The position numbers and the translations under genes were made by a program. This document shows positions 1 through 6,615 of a stretch of DNA of 21,832 nucleotides, piece by piece. The stretch lies in NCBI GenBank assembly GCA_036377075.1, contig DASUZB010000103.1, forward strand, positions 1 to 21,832, written 5' to 3'. Numbering within the stretch: position 1 is the stretch's first letter; each line of letters starts with the position of its first letter. This stretch comes from DASUZB01 sp036377075. GTDB taxonomy: Bacteria; Actinomycetota; CALGFH01. The notes under the pieces are model-generated. The model was not told the DNA's origin. It saw only the letters and a list, made by a program, of their open reading frames with translations, and did not search any database.

Positions 1-276
1 ATTGCGGATCGAGTAGGCGCGCTCTGAGGACGGTTACGTAACCCACAGCATTCACCAACTACCGCGAAGCTCTGTAGGCGTCAAGTGCGAGCTACCTCAG
101 TCAGCGGTGTCCTCGTGTCGACCCGTGTGCGCGGTAGTGGAATGACGAACGGAATGACTGTGCCACGCACCTGCTTCCCCGACCGGCTTGGTGATCCGGC
201 TCGTTGGCTGGGCCGCTAGCTGTTGCTGGACTGAGATTGAGATCGATGCCTACCGTCGGCTCGCTTGCCAAGGAAT
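1..276. other. left-edge stretch without a supported gene
   Basis: No reading frame here has a convincing start, ribosome binding site or recognisable protein. A minus-strand frame across 101-427 is mostly arginine, histidine and glycine and overlaps the better-supported gene at 331-645, so I treat it as spurious. Base composition is less GC-rich than in the housekeeping part of the window. The only structure I see is a pair of GGAATGAC repeats at 139-146 and 151-158. The stretch probably belongs to the accessory region left of the tRNA-Thr. Confidence 0.5.
139..158. repeat. paired GGAATGAC direct repeats (left pair)
   Basis: Two copies of GGAATGAC start 12 bp apart (139 and 151). The same GAATGAC core recurs at 318-324 and as another close pair at 2498-2516 beside the integrase remnant. 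Recurrence of a 7-mer with four A/T bases in a GC-rich sequence is unexpected. Their place near an integrase suggests arm-type integrase binding sites, but that is inference. Confidence 0.4.
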
Positions 277-307
277 GAAGCCGTGGGAACGACCTCCCCA
301 CGGCTTC
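277..307 (-). terminator. stem-loop terminator after the small unknown gene
   Basis: A perfect 11-bp inverted repeat (277-287 pairing with 297-307, arms GAAGCCGTGGG and CCCACGGCTTC) encloses a 9-nt loop. It lies 23 bp downstream of the stop codon of the minus-strand gene at 331-645. There is no long U-tract on the minus-strand exit side, only ATTCCTT, as is common for GC-rich actinobacterial terminators. It fits termination of that gene. Confidence 0.65.
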
Positions 308-330
308 GTCCTCGCGTGAATGACGGCGTC

Positions 331-645
331 CTAGTTGGCGACCTCGGCAACCACCATCACCACGACCCTGCCGTCGTAGATGTCGTCGATGTCTCCGGAC
401 GCGTCCCGCAGCAGGTAGGTAACCCACACGTCAACGTTGTCGCCGAGCAGGTCGAGTCTGTCGATGTCGACCTTCAGCTTCCAGACGGGGTGGTCGTCGT
501 ACTCCGTGAAGCCGACGTCGATGGCCCGGAACGCAGCCGAAGCGCGGCGAACCGGCCGGCCGAACGGGACCAGCTGGTGCTCGTGCTGCGCTTGCCCCTT
601 TGTGGGGTCGAACCTGATCTCGACCTCCCGAAAGTCAACAGCCAT
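331..645 (-). CDS. small hypothetical protein, 104 aa
   Basis: I do not recognise the family with confidence. The ATG at 645 is preceded by a near-perfect Shine-Dalgarno sequence, AAGGAGGAGT (651-660), about 6 nt away, and an 11-bp stem-loop terminator follows the stop, so the gene looks real and autonomous. The protein has no signal peptide or membrane segment and is acidic in its second half. Residues about 40-104 alternate hydrophobic and polar positions, suggesting a beta-sandwich. The pattern of a mid-protein GF, a VDIDRLDLLGDNVDVWV strand pair and a terminal YDGRVVVMVVAEV strand faintly recalls small H-type-lectin-like or phage-associated beta proteins, which is only a guess. It lies in the accessory region with the Nudix and HD genes, divergent from the Nudix gene. 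Confidence 0.7.
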   Translation of the reverse strand: MAVDFREVEIRFDPTKGQAQHEHQLVPFGRPVRRASAAFRAIDVGFTEYDDHPVWKLKVDIDRLDLLGDNVDVWVTYLLRDASGDIDDIYDGRVVVMVVAEVAN

Positions 646-663
646 TGTTGACTCCTCCTTCCG

Positions 664-684
664 ATGGCCTACCTATGGCCTACC
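664..684. repeat. tandem 10-bp direct repeat in divergent intergenic region
   Basis: ATGGCCTACC occurs at 664-673 and again at 675-684, one helical turn apart. The repeats lie just upstream of the Shine-Dalgarno sequence of the minus-strand gene at 331-645, in the 295-bp region between that gene and the divergent Nudix gene. Two same-phase half-sites fit an operator for a regulator binding one DNA face, but no regulator gene is visible nearby. I see nothing else in 685-940. Confidence 0.45.
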
Positions 685-940
685 GATATGGTGTAGCGCC
701 CGACCGTTCCTGCATCGTCACGGTGAGCGTTACGATCGGGTCGGATCCACCAGATCGTCGGTTGCGTCGGTAACGCATCCGAGACGAAGGCCGCTGACAC
801 TGACACCCACTCCGCCACGCCGAGCTGCTGGCGGTGGTCGACGGACGATGCAGCCGACCCGCGCGTCGCTGTGGCTGCGATTGCCGCGCCGGGCGCTTCG
901 AGGGCGTCTGGGCTTCGGCCAAGCCCGTGGAGGCTGTCGC

Positions 941-1411
941 GTGAGGCGGATCGAGCACTTCAACGACCCTGCCGCGCCACCGGCCAACAGCCTCGTCCCG
1001 GCTGGCTCGGCTGTCGTCGCCGACCAGGAGGGGCGGATCTTGCTGCACCGCCGCGACGACAACGCGCTGTGGTCGATCCCGGGCGGGGCGATGGAGGTCG
1101 GCGAGAGCATCGGCCAGACGGTCGTGCGCGAGGTCAAGGAGGAGACCGGCCTCGACGTCGAGCCGTACTCGATCGTCGGGGTCTACAGCGACCCTCGGCA
1201 CGTGGCTGAGTACGGCGACGGCGAGGTCCGCCAGCAGTTCTCCATCTGCTTTGCCTGCCAGGTCGTCGGCGGCCAGCTCGCCACGAGCGAGGAGTCGCCG
1301 GAGGTCTGCTTCTTCAGCCCGGCCGAGATCGACTCGATGCCGTTGCACGAGTCCATCCGCCTGCGCATCCGGCACTACCTGGAGCGCCGGCCGATACCCG
1401 TCATCGCCTGA
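941..1411 (+). CDS. Nudix hydrolase, 156 aa
   Basis: Nudix enzymes hydrolyse nucleoside diphosphates linked to another moiety, often as house-cleaning or signalling enzymes in the cytoplasm; the substrate cannot be told here. The Nudix box is complete at residues 49-71: G, five residues, E, seven residues, then REVKEETGL. The strand before it (ILLHRRDDNALWSIPGG) is typical of the MutT/ADP-ribose pyrophosphatase fold. I chose the GTG at 941 because GGAGG at 929-933 lies 7 nt before it and the conserved domain begins soon after. The longer open frame reaching back to 437 has arginine-rich, domain-free sequence. It converges on the HD-domain gene with only 2 bp between stop codons. It lies in the accessory region left of tRNA-Thr. 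Confidence 0.88.
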   Translation: MRRIEHFNDPAAPPANSLVPAGSAVVADQEGRILLHRRDDNALWSIPGGAMEVGESIGQTVVREVKEETGLDVEPYSIVGVYSDPRHVAEYGDGEVRQQFSICFACQVVGGQLATSEESPEVCFFSPAEIDSMPLHESIRLRIRHYLERRPIPVIA

Positions 1412-1413
1412 CG

Positions 1414-1974
1414 CTAGCTGTGGGCGAGCTCGTAGAGCCTGTCCTCAACGAGGTCGATCATGCGCGTCAACTCCGGGCGTGCTCGCACCATCGAGCGGTA
1501 GACGACATGGCCAGCGCCATAGCGGCGTTTCACGCCGGCGATCCGCTTCCGGAGCGAGACTGGATTGCCGGTCGGACCAGTGAGCATGTCGCAGTAGGCC
1601 AGGGCAGCCGTCGCGGTTGACGCCTCGTCGGGGAACTCGGCCAGTTCCGCGCTCAACCCGCGCAGCTCTGCCTCGAAGTTGGCGGCCGAGTGGTGGGCGA
1701 CCAGGCCGGCGATTCGCTCATGGCCGAGCCTGCGGACATACCTCGCCCCGTCGAGCGAGTGAAAGCCCGTGGCGGCAATGCTCGGCGCGTAGCCGACGTC
1801 ATGGAGCCAGGCCGCCGCAAGCAAGGCTGCCCGGTCATCTTCGCTATTCAGGACCTGGCCAACCTCGTCCGCCTGAGCCGCGACCGCTTGGACGTGCTGC
1901 CAGCGATCGCCCATGTCTGAGAGCAGAGTCGACGCCTTCGCCTCGGCCCAGCGCACCAGCTCGTTAGGGTCCAC
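1414..1974 (-). CDS. HD-domain protein (putative phosphohydrolase), 186 aa
   Basis: HD-superfamily proteins are metal-dependent phosphohydrolases acting on nucleotides or cyclic nucleotides. The visible ligand set is His27 (in WQHVQAV), the His58-Asp59 doublet in AAAWLHDVGY, His94/His95 in LVAHHS and Asp129 in ALAYCDMLTG, so the active site looks intact. The length suits a single-domain HD enzyme. The start is a GTG at 1974; upstream GGTAGGG is only a modest ribosome binding site. The gene begins about 20 bp after the homology of the truncated integrase ends, on the same strand, so it may be read from that remnant's promoter or sit at a deletion junction. It converges on the Nudix gene. The substrate is unknown. 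Confidence 0.82.
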   Translation of the reverse strand: MDPNELVRWAEAKASTLLSDMGDRWQHVQAVAAQADEVGQVLNSEDDRAALLAAAWLHDVGYAPSIAATGFHSLDGARYVRRLGHERIAGLVAHHSAANFEAELRGLSAELAEFPDEASTATAALAYCDMLTGPTGNPVSLRKRIAGVKRRYGAGHVVYRSMVRARPELTRMIDLVEDRLYELAHS

Positions 1975-1995
1975 ATTGCTACCCTACCGACCAGT

Positions 1996-2457
1996 ACCTC
2001 CGGCCGGTACCGCTCGTCGGCGCGCAGCGGCGCCTCGCGCCGATGGATGCACCTCCAGCAGTGCCGGCACTTGCCGCCGTGCGCCCGGACGCGGGCGTAC
2101 AGGGCGTCGATCGTGGCGGCGTCGACCTCGTGGACCTTGGCGGCGCCGAGCGCCGGGAGGATGTAGCGGTCGATCGCGCCGCGGTAGTTGGCGACGGTGA
2201 TCGGCGAGATGGGGCGGACCTGCTGGCGCCACTCGAGCCAGCGCTCGACCAGCTCGCCAACCGTCCGCGTGCGGTCACCGCGCGACTCGCCCCGGTCGAC
2301 CTGCTCAAGGGAGCTGTGCTTCGACCTTCTTGGCCTGGCGGTAGGACTCCTTGGTGTGCCCACGGACCTGGCGGCTGAGCCAGCGCTTGCGGCCGGTGAG
2401 CGGGTCGCGGCCGGCGAAGACCTGCACCTGCAGGCTGCCGCCGCGCTTCCTGATCAC
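1996..2457 (-). pseudogene. tyrosine-recombinase integrase remnant, frameshifted and truncated
   Basis: The 5' part from a GTG at 2457 (GGAGG 4 nt upstream at 2462-2466) encodes an arm-binding domain: SLQVQVFAGRDPLTGRKRWL followed by RQVRGHTKESYRQAKKVEAQ. The frame then ends prematurely. A one-base shift at the GGG of 2309-2311 restores a continuing integrase, LLEQVDRGESRGDRTRTVGE, and a core-binding domain with NYRGAIDRYILPALG and the GGKCRHCW...ERYRPE insert seen in actinobacterial integrases. Homology stops near 1996. The catalytic domain with its Arg-His-Arg-Tyr residues is absent, so no active recombinase can be made. The gene starts about 105 bp from the 3' end of tRNA-Thr and reads away from it, the usual layout for an element integrated in a tRNA gene. 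Confidence 0.8.
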
Positions 2458-2497
2458 CGGGCCTCCGTGCCGCCGATGCCATTCCGTCTGGACCCGA

Positions 2498-2516
2498 AGA
2501 ATGACATCGGAATGAC
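2498..2516. repeat. paired GAATGAC direct repeats (right pair)
   Basis: AGAATGAC at 2498-2505 and GGAATGAC at 2509-2516 lie 11 bp apart, between the integrase start and the tRNA-Thr 3' end. They match the pair at 139-158 and the single copy at 318-324. This is where arm-type sites of a tRNA-targeted integrase would be expected. The function is inferred from position only. Confidence 0.45.
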
Positions 2517-2562
2517 ACTGAACAAGCAAGGCAAGGGATTCAGGTCTGTGACCTGCGGGTTG

Positions 2563-2600
2563 TGGAGCTGGCGCCGGGACTCGAACCCGGAACCTGCTGT
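2563..2600. other. probable attachment site within tRNA-Thr 3' half
   Basis: Tyrosine integrases of actinobacterial elements commonly recombine at the 3' end of tRNA genes and leave the tRNA intact. Here the T arm and acceptor 3' strand abut the region carrying the integrase remnant. I looked for a second copy of this segment between 1 and 2500 and did not find one, so the other junction lies outside the window or has been lost. The exact core boundaries cannot be set. Confidence 0.35.
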
Positions 2601-2638
2601 TTACAAGACAGCTGCGCTGCCGATTGCGCCACGCCAGC
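2563..2638 (-). tRNA. tRNA-Thr (anticodon UGU)
   Basis: A complete cloverleaf can be drawn. The acceptor stem is GCTGGCG with CGCCAGC (2632-2638 with 2567-2573), and the D stem is GCGC/GCGC. The anticodon stem GCTGT/ACAGC carries the loop CTTGTAA, and the T arm is CCGGG-TTCGAGT-CCCGG. The anticodon TGT is at 2603-2605, reading ACA threonine codons. The discriminator base is T and the CCA end is encoded (2563-2565). It lies 16 bp after the rlmB stop on the same strand, so it may be co-transcribed with that operon. Its 3' half faces the integrase remnant and is the likely integration target. Confidence 0.95.
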
Positions 2639-2654
2639 TGGTGCTGGTGAGAGC

Positions 2655-3731
2655 CTAGCGGCTCGGTGTGTGGCGGGCCAACGGGGTTGGCGCGGCGGCG
2701 CCGCGGCGGCGGCGGACCTCGAAGAGGGCGAGGGCGCCGGCGACCGAGGCGTTGAGGCTTGCGACCTGGCCGGCCATGGGGATCGCGACGACCAGGTCGC
2801 AGGCTTCGCGGACGAGGCGGTGGAGGCCGGCGCCTTCGCCGCCGACGACCACGCAGACGGGCTCGTCGGCCAGGTCGATGGCGAACAGGCCGGCCTCCGC
2901 GTCCTCGTCGAGGCCGACGCACCAGACGCCGGAGGCGCGCAGGCGCTCGACGGCGCGGGTGAGGTTGGGCACCTCGGCGACGGGGAGGTGCTGGAGCGCG
3001 CCGGCCGAGGCCTTCACCGCCACCGCCGAGAGGGGGGCGCTGCGGTGCCGTGGCACGATCATGCCGTGGCAGCCGGCCGCGTCGGCGCTGCGGGCCAGAG
3101 CGCCGAGGTTGCGCGGGTCCTCCACGCCGTCGCAGGCGAGGAAGAAGGGCGGCTCGGGGCCGGCGAGCGGGATCGCCAGCAGCTCGTCGAGGCCGATCGG
3201 CTCGATCGGCGCCACCACGGCGAGCACACCCTGGTGGGCGCCGGTCTCGGAGGCGGCGTCCAGCAGCGAGCGCGGCACCGTCTCGACCGGCACGCCGCGC
3301 TGCTCGGCGAGGCCCACCAGCTCGGTCACGGTGCCGCGGCCGCTGCCGCCGGCGAGCAGCACGCGGGCGACGGGGCGGCCGCTGCGCAGCGCCTCGATCA
3401 CCGGGCGGCGCCCCTCGATCAGCTCCTCGTCGGGCCCCGGCCGCAGCGCCTCGCGGGCGCTCTCGTACTGGTCGCGCCGGCGCGCCTGCTTGGCCGTCCG
3501 CTTGGAGGCGGCCCCGGCGGCGCGCCGCTTCTCCGCCGGCGCCCGGGGGCGCTGGACCTCCGGTCCCCCCGCGGGCGTCGTCGCGAACCTGTCGGCCTTG
3601 CCACGGCCGGGCGGCACACCGGAGCGCCGGCCTTTCGGGCTGCCGCCGCGGGAGCGTCCCTGGTCCTTGGCACCGCCGCGCCCGGTGCCGGGCTTCCTGC
3701 CGCCGCGGCCGCCTAGCGGGCGAGGTGCCAC
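2655..3731 (-). CDS. rlmB: 23S rRNA (guanosine-2'-O)-methyltransferase RlmB, 358 aa
   Basis: RlmB is a SpoU-family (SPOUT) methyltransferase that 2'-O-methylates a conserved guanosine in the 23S rRNA peptidyl-transferase region using S-adenosylmethionine. The substrate-binding domain starts near residue 103 (LIEGRRPVIEAL). The knotted catalytic domain shows motif 1 DPRNLGALAR (205-214), motif 2 GGEGAGLHR (297-305) and motif 3 IPMAG...ASLNASVAGA (317-333). Residues 1-100 are a basic Gly/Arg/Lys-rich, apparently disordered tail; such tails are common in actinobacterial RlmB. I chose the GTG at 3731 because GGAGG at 3738-3742 lies 6 nt upstream. This overlaps the cysS end by 19 bp and implies translational coupling. 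tRNA-Thr follows 16 bp after the stop. Confidence 0.9.
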   Translation of the reverse strand: MAPRPLGGRGGRKPGTGRGGAKDQGRSRGGSPKGRRSGVPPGRGKADRFATTPAGGPEVQRPRAPAEKRRAAGAASKRTAKQARRRDQYESAREALRPGPDEELIEGRRPVIEALRSGRPVARVLLAGGSGRGTVTELVGLAEQRGVPVETVPRSLLDAASETGAHQGVLAVVAPIEPIGLDELLAIPLAGPEPPFFLACDGVEDPRNLGALARSADAAGCHGMIVPRHRSAPLSAVAVKASAGALQHLPVAEVPNLTRAVERLRASGVWCVGLDEDAEAGLFAIDLADEPVCVVVGGEGAGLHRLVREACDLVVAIPMAGQVASLNASVAGALALFEVRRRRGAAAPTPLARHTPSR

Positions 3732-5122
3732 CGGGGTCCTCCGGCGCGGTCCTCGACGCGGATGCCGACCGCCTGCAGGCGCTCGCGGATCAGGTCGGCG
3801 GCGTCGAAGTCGCGCGACGCCCTGGCCCGCTCGCGCAGCTCGAGCACGAGCTTGAGCACGGCCGGAAAGACGGTCTGCTCCGGCAGGTCGAGCAGGGGCG
3901 TGAAGCCGAGCCTGCTGGCCAGGTCGCTGAAGGTGACCAGGCGCGCGTGGAGCTCGGCGATCGCCTCGGGCACGCCCCGCTCGGCCCGGGCGATCAGCGG
4001 GTTCGCCGCCGCCACCAGGTCGAACAGCACCGCCAGCGCGGCCGGGATGTTGAGGTCGTCGTCCAGCGCGGCGACGAAGCGCTCGTGCCAGTCGCCGCCG
4101 CCGACCCCGCCCGCGGCGACCTGCTGGTGGTGCAGGGCGCGAGCGGCGTTGGTGGCGAAGGTGGCCAGCCGGCCGTAGGCCGCGGCCGACTCCTCCAGCA
4201 CCTCGTTGGAGAAGTCCAGCGGGCTGCGGTAGTGGGCGCTCATCAGGGCGTAGCGGAGCACCACGCCGCGGTAGCGTTGCAGCAGCTCGCGCGGGCTGAC
4301 GACGTTGCCGATCGACTTGTGCATCTCGGCGCCGTCGATCATCAGGAACGCGTTGTGCAGCCAGTAGCGGGCGAGGGGCTCGCCGGTGGCGCCCTCGGAC
4401 TGGGCGATCTCGTTCTCGTGGTGCGGGAAGATCAGGTCCTCGCCGCCGCCGTGGATGTCGAACCCCCTGCCCAGGTACTTGGCGGACATGGCCGAGCACT
4501 CCAGGTGCCAGCCGGGCCGGCCAGGGCCCCACGGCGAGTTCCAGAAGGGCTCGCCGGGCTTGCGGCCCTTCCAGAGGGTGAAGTCGAGCGGGTCCCGCTT
4601 GTTCGGGTTGACCTCCACCCGCGCCCCGGCGAGCAGCTCCGCGGGGTCACGGCCGGAGAGCTTGCCGTACTCGGGGAACTTCCCGACCGCGAAGAAGACG
4701 TCGCCGCCCGCCTGGTAGGCGAGGCCGACGTCGACCAGTTGGGCGACCAGCTCGATCATCTCGGGGATGTGGCCGCTGGCCCGCGGCGCGATGTCCGGCG
4801 GGATCACCCCGAGGGCCGCGGTGACCTCGTCGTACACCCGGGTCCACTGCTCGGCCAGCACGAACGCGCGCAGCGGGTCGTGCCCGGAGGCGTTGATGAT
4901 CCGGTCGTCGACGTCGGTGTAGTTGCGCACCATCAGCACCTCGTAGCCCGAGGCGACCAGGTGGCGGCGGAGCACGTCGAAGACCACGACGTTGCGCAGG
5001 TTGCCGATGTGCGGCTCGTTCCAGACCGTGATCCCGCACAGGTAGATGCCGACCTTGCCGGGGTCCCTGGGGACGAACGGCTCCTTGCGGCGGGTCAGCG
5101 TGTTGGTCAGGTGCAGGGCCAC
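3713..5122 (-). CDS. cysS: cysteinyl-tRNA synthetase, 469 aa
   Basis: CysRS is a class I synthetase that charges tRNA-Cys. The zinc ligands match the E. coli numbering: Cys29, Cys209 (WHLECSAM), His234 and Glu238 (FPHHENE). The class I HIGH signature is HIGN at 38-41. The KMSKS loop is unusual: residues 266-270 read EMHKS, losing the first lysine and replacing the serine with histidine but keeping Lys269. The length is normal. I prefer the GTG at 5122, with AGGAG at 5130-5134 spaced 7 nt, over an upstream TTG at 5155 that lacks a ribosome binding site. The mycothiol ligase MshC is a paralogue, but the full anticodon-binding C-terminus (to ...GPRWHLAR) argues for CysRS. It lies between ispF and rlmB in the usual actinobacterial operon. 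Confidence 0.92.
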   Translation of the reverse strand: MALHLTNTLTRRKEPFVPRDPGKVGIYLCGITVWNEPHIGNLRNVVVFDVLRRHLVASGYEVLMVRNYTDVDDRIINASGHDPLRAFVLAEQWTRVYDEVTAALGVIPPDIAPRASGHIPEMIELVAQLVDVGLAYQAGGDVFFAVGKFPEYGKLSGRDPAELLAGARVEVNPNKRDPLDFTLWKGRKPGEPFWNSPWGPGRPGWHLECSAMSAKYLGRGFDIHGGGEDLIFPHHENEIAQSEGATGEPLARYWLHNAFLMIDGAEMHKSIGNVVSPRELLQRYRGVVLRYALMSAHYRSPLDFSNEVLEESAAAYGRLATFATNAARALHHQQVAAGGVGGGDWHERFVAALDDDLNIPAALAVLFDLVAAANPLIARAERGVPEAIAELHARLVTFSDLASRLGFTPLLDLPEQTVFPAVLKLVLELRERARASRDFDAADLIRERLQAVGIRVEDRAGGPRWHLAR

Positions 5123-5161
5123 GACGCGGCTCCTGAATCGTGGGAGTGTCTCCAAGGGAAC

Positions 5162-5190
5162 GTATTAGCAAAGCGCGTAGTTTGCCACGT
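5162..5190 (-). promoter_or_regulatory. possible internal promoter or operator before cysS
   Basis: The 80-bp gap between ispF and cysS is conspicuously A/T-rich for this operon. On the minus strand it contains TAATAC (5162-5167), a possible -10 element about 40 bp before the cysS start. A short inverted repeat GCAAA/TTTGC (5168-5172 and 5181-5185) directly precedes it. No good -35 hexamer is visible. It may provide extra cysS/rlmB/tRNA-Thr expression independent of isoprenoid genes. Confidence 0.3.
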
Positions 5191-5202
5191 CCGTTTCGCT
5201 TC

Positions 5203-5706
5203 CTATGCTAGCGCCCGGCCAGCCAGCAGGCAGACGGCGATGGCGGCGATGCCGTCGCCGCGGCCGGTGAAGCCGAGGCCCTCGGAGGCCTTCGCGGTGA
5301 CCTGGACCTGGCCGGGGTCGACGCCGAGCGCCGCCGCCAGCGCCACGGTCATCGCCGGCAGGTGGGCGCCGAGCCGTGGGCGGTCGCAGACGACGGTCGC
5401 GGCGACGTTGCCGATCGCCCAGCCGGCCTCGCCGGCCAGCGCCACGACCTGGCGGCAGAAGGTGAGGCTGTCGGCGCCGGCCCAGCGCGGGTCGCTCGCC
5501 GGGAAGTGCTGGCCGAGGTCGCCGAGGCCGGCGGCGCTCAGCACCGCGTCGCAGACGGCGTGAGTGAGCACGTCGGCGTCGGAGTGGCCGGCGAGGCCGC
5601 GCTCGAACGGCACCACCACCCCACCGAGGACCAGCGGCCGCCCGTCGACCAGGGGGTGCACGTCGACCCCCTGCCCGACGCGCACGGCCGGCACGGCCGC
5701 GCTCAC
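5203..5706 (-). CDS. ispF: 2-C-methyl-D-erythritol 2,4-cyclodiphosphate synthase, 167 aa
   Basis: IspF catalyses the cyclisation step of the methylerythritol phosphate (MEP) pathway, releasing CMP to form the cyclodiphosphate. The metal site is visible as Asp15, His17 (GVDVHP) and His49 (HSDADVLTHA). The conserved QHFPASDPRWAGADS loop and the C-terminal TAKASEGLGFTGRGDGI segment are present, and the length is typical. The start is a GTG at 5706 whose GTGA overlaps the ispD stop by 4 bp, so the two consecutive pathway enzymes are translationally coupled. Confidence 0.96.
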   Translation of the reverse strand: MSAAVPAVRVGQGVDVHPLVDGRPLVLGGVVVPFERGLAGHSDADVLTHAVCDAVLSAAGLGDLGQHFPASDPRWAGADSLTFCRQVVALAGEAGWAIGNVAATVVCDRPRLGAHLPAMTVALAAALGVDPGQVQVTAKASEGLGFTGRGDGIAAIAVCLLAGRALA

Positions 5707-6473
5707 GGCGCACCACCGCCAGCCGCCTGGCGGCGGGCCACGATCGCCTCGGCGACGGCCAGGTCGAGGGCGGTGGTTACCTTGAGGTTCTCGACCGGTC
5801 CCGGGACCACCCGCACGGCGTGGCCGGCCCACTCGACCAGGGCGGCCTCGTCGGTCGCCTCCACGCCGGCGCGGGCGGCGCGGCGGTGCGCCTCCTCGAG
5901 GACGGCCCGGTCGAAGAGCTGCGGCGTCTGGATGGCGCGGAGCTGCTCGCGGTCGACGATCCCCAGCGAGCGCTGGTCGGCGTCGACGCGGCGCACGGTG
6001 TCGCTCACCGGCGCGCCGGGCACGACCCCGGCGACGCTCGCTGCCTGAAGCGAGCCAGGCCCGTTGGGGCCGCCGGCGAGGAGCTGGTCGAGCAGCTCGT
6101 CGAGCAGGCGGCCGCCCGCGAGCGGGCGGGCGGCGTCGTGCACCGCGACGTAGCGGGCGCCGGGCGGCAGGGCGGCGAGGCCGAGCGCGACGCTGGCCTG
6201 CCTGGTCGGGCCGCCGGGCACCACCGCGGCGACCTTGACGAGGCCGGCGGCGGCGATCAGCTCGGCACTCGCGGCGACCTGGTCGGGGTGGGCGACGACC
6301 ACGATCGCGGTGACGCTGCGGCTCGCCTCCAGGTCGGCGACGGCGTGCAGCAGCAGCGGCCGCCCGGCGAGCCGCACCAGCGCCTTGGCGCCCTGGACGC
6401 CGAGGCGCGTGCCGCTGCCCGCGGCCGGCACGACCGCGGCGACCTCCGCCGGCGCGCGCTCGACCGCCTCCAC
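5703..6473 (-). CDS. ispD: 2-C-methyl-D-erythritol 4-phosphate cytidylyltransferase, 256 aa
   Basis: IspD transfers CMP from CTP to methylerythritol 4-phosphate in the MEP isoprenoid pathway. The nucleotide-binding signature PAAGSGTRLG is at residues 16-25 with Lys30 following. GGPTRQASV (87-95), the HDAARP motif with Asp113, IQTPQLFDRAVLEEAHRRA and the C-terminal ATDEAALVE and PVENLKVTT motifs are all present. The GTG start at 6473 has GGAGG at 6484-6488, 10 nt upstream. The length slightly exceeds the family norm through a glycine-rich insert near residue 134. It is the first gene of the ispD-ispF-cysS-rlmB run and follows the carD terminator by about 100 bp. Confidence 0.96.
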   Translation of the reverse strand: MEAVERAPAEVAAVVPAAGSGTRLGVQGAKALVRLAGRPLLLHAVADLEASRSVTAIVVVAHPDQVAASAELIAAAGLVKVAAVVPGGPTRQASVALGLAALPPGARYVAVHDAARPLAGGRLLDELLDQLLAGGPNGPGSLQAASVAGVVPGAPVSDTVRRVDADQRSLGIVDREQLRAIQTPQLFDRAVLEEAHRRAARAGVEATDEAALVEWAGHAVRVVPGPVENLKVTTALDLAVAEAIVARRQAAGGGAP

Positions 6474-6528
6474 CTCGTCGTCGCCTCCCCCAGGTCAGCT
6501 CAGGTGTGCCGGGCCGGTGGGCAGGGTA

Positions 6529-6549
6529 CCGCCTCGCCGAGGGAGGCGG
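6529..6549 (-). other. second stem-loop between carD and ispD
   Basis: A 7-bp inverted repeat (CCGCCTC at 6529-6535 with GAGGCGG at 6543-6549) lies about 20 bp beyond the main carD terminator and 56 bp before the ispD start. It could reinforce termination or form part of the ispD leader. A poor -10-like TACCCT lies beside it (minus strand). No clear ispD promoter can be assigned. Confidence 0.3.
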
Positions 6550-6571
6550 CGGGGCCGGCCGGACACGAAAC

Positions 6572-6599
6572 GGGGGGCGCGGCCTGGGCCGCGCCCCCC
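6572..6599 (-). terminator. strong carD terminator hairpin
   Basis: A 12-bp perfect GC stem (6572-6583 with 6588-6599; arm GGGGGGCGCGGC) closes a 4-nt loop, 16 bp after the carD stop. On the minus strand it is followed by GTTTCGTGTCC, a short T-containing tail. It separates carD from the downstream isoprenoid/translation operon. Confidence 0.85.
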
Positions 6600-6615
6600 A
6601 AAGGTGCCCGTCGGC

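Noticed and set aside
1..2500. Second att copy matching the tRNA-Thr 3' half
   Set aside because: Scanning this region for the T-arm and acceptor strings found only short chance matches around 210-230.
5123..5155. Longer CysRS start at the TTG at 5155
   Set aside because: It has no Shine-Dalgarno sequence, and the extra 11 residues precede the normal family start. The GTG at 5122 has AGGAG at good spacing.
2562..5563. Long plus-strand open frames opposite rlmB, cysS and ispF
   Set aside because: They are antisense to genes with complete family signatures and have biased, low-complexity composition. High-GC codon use keeps such frames open.
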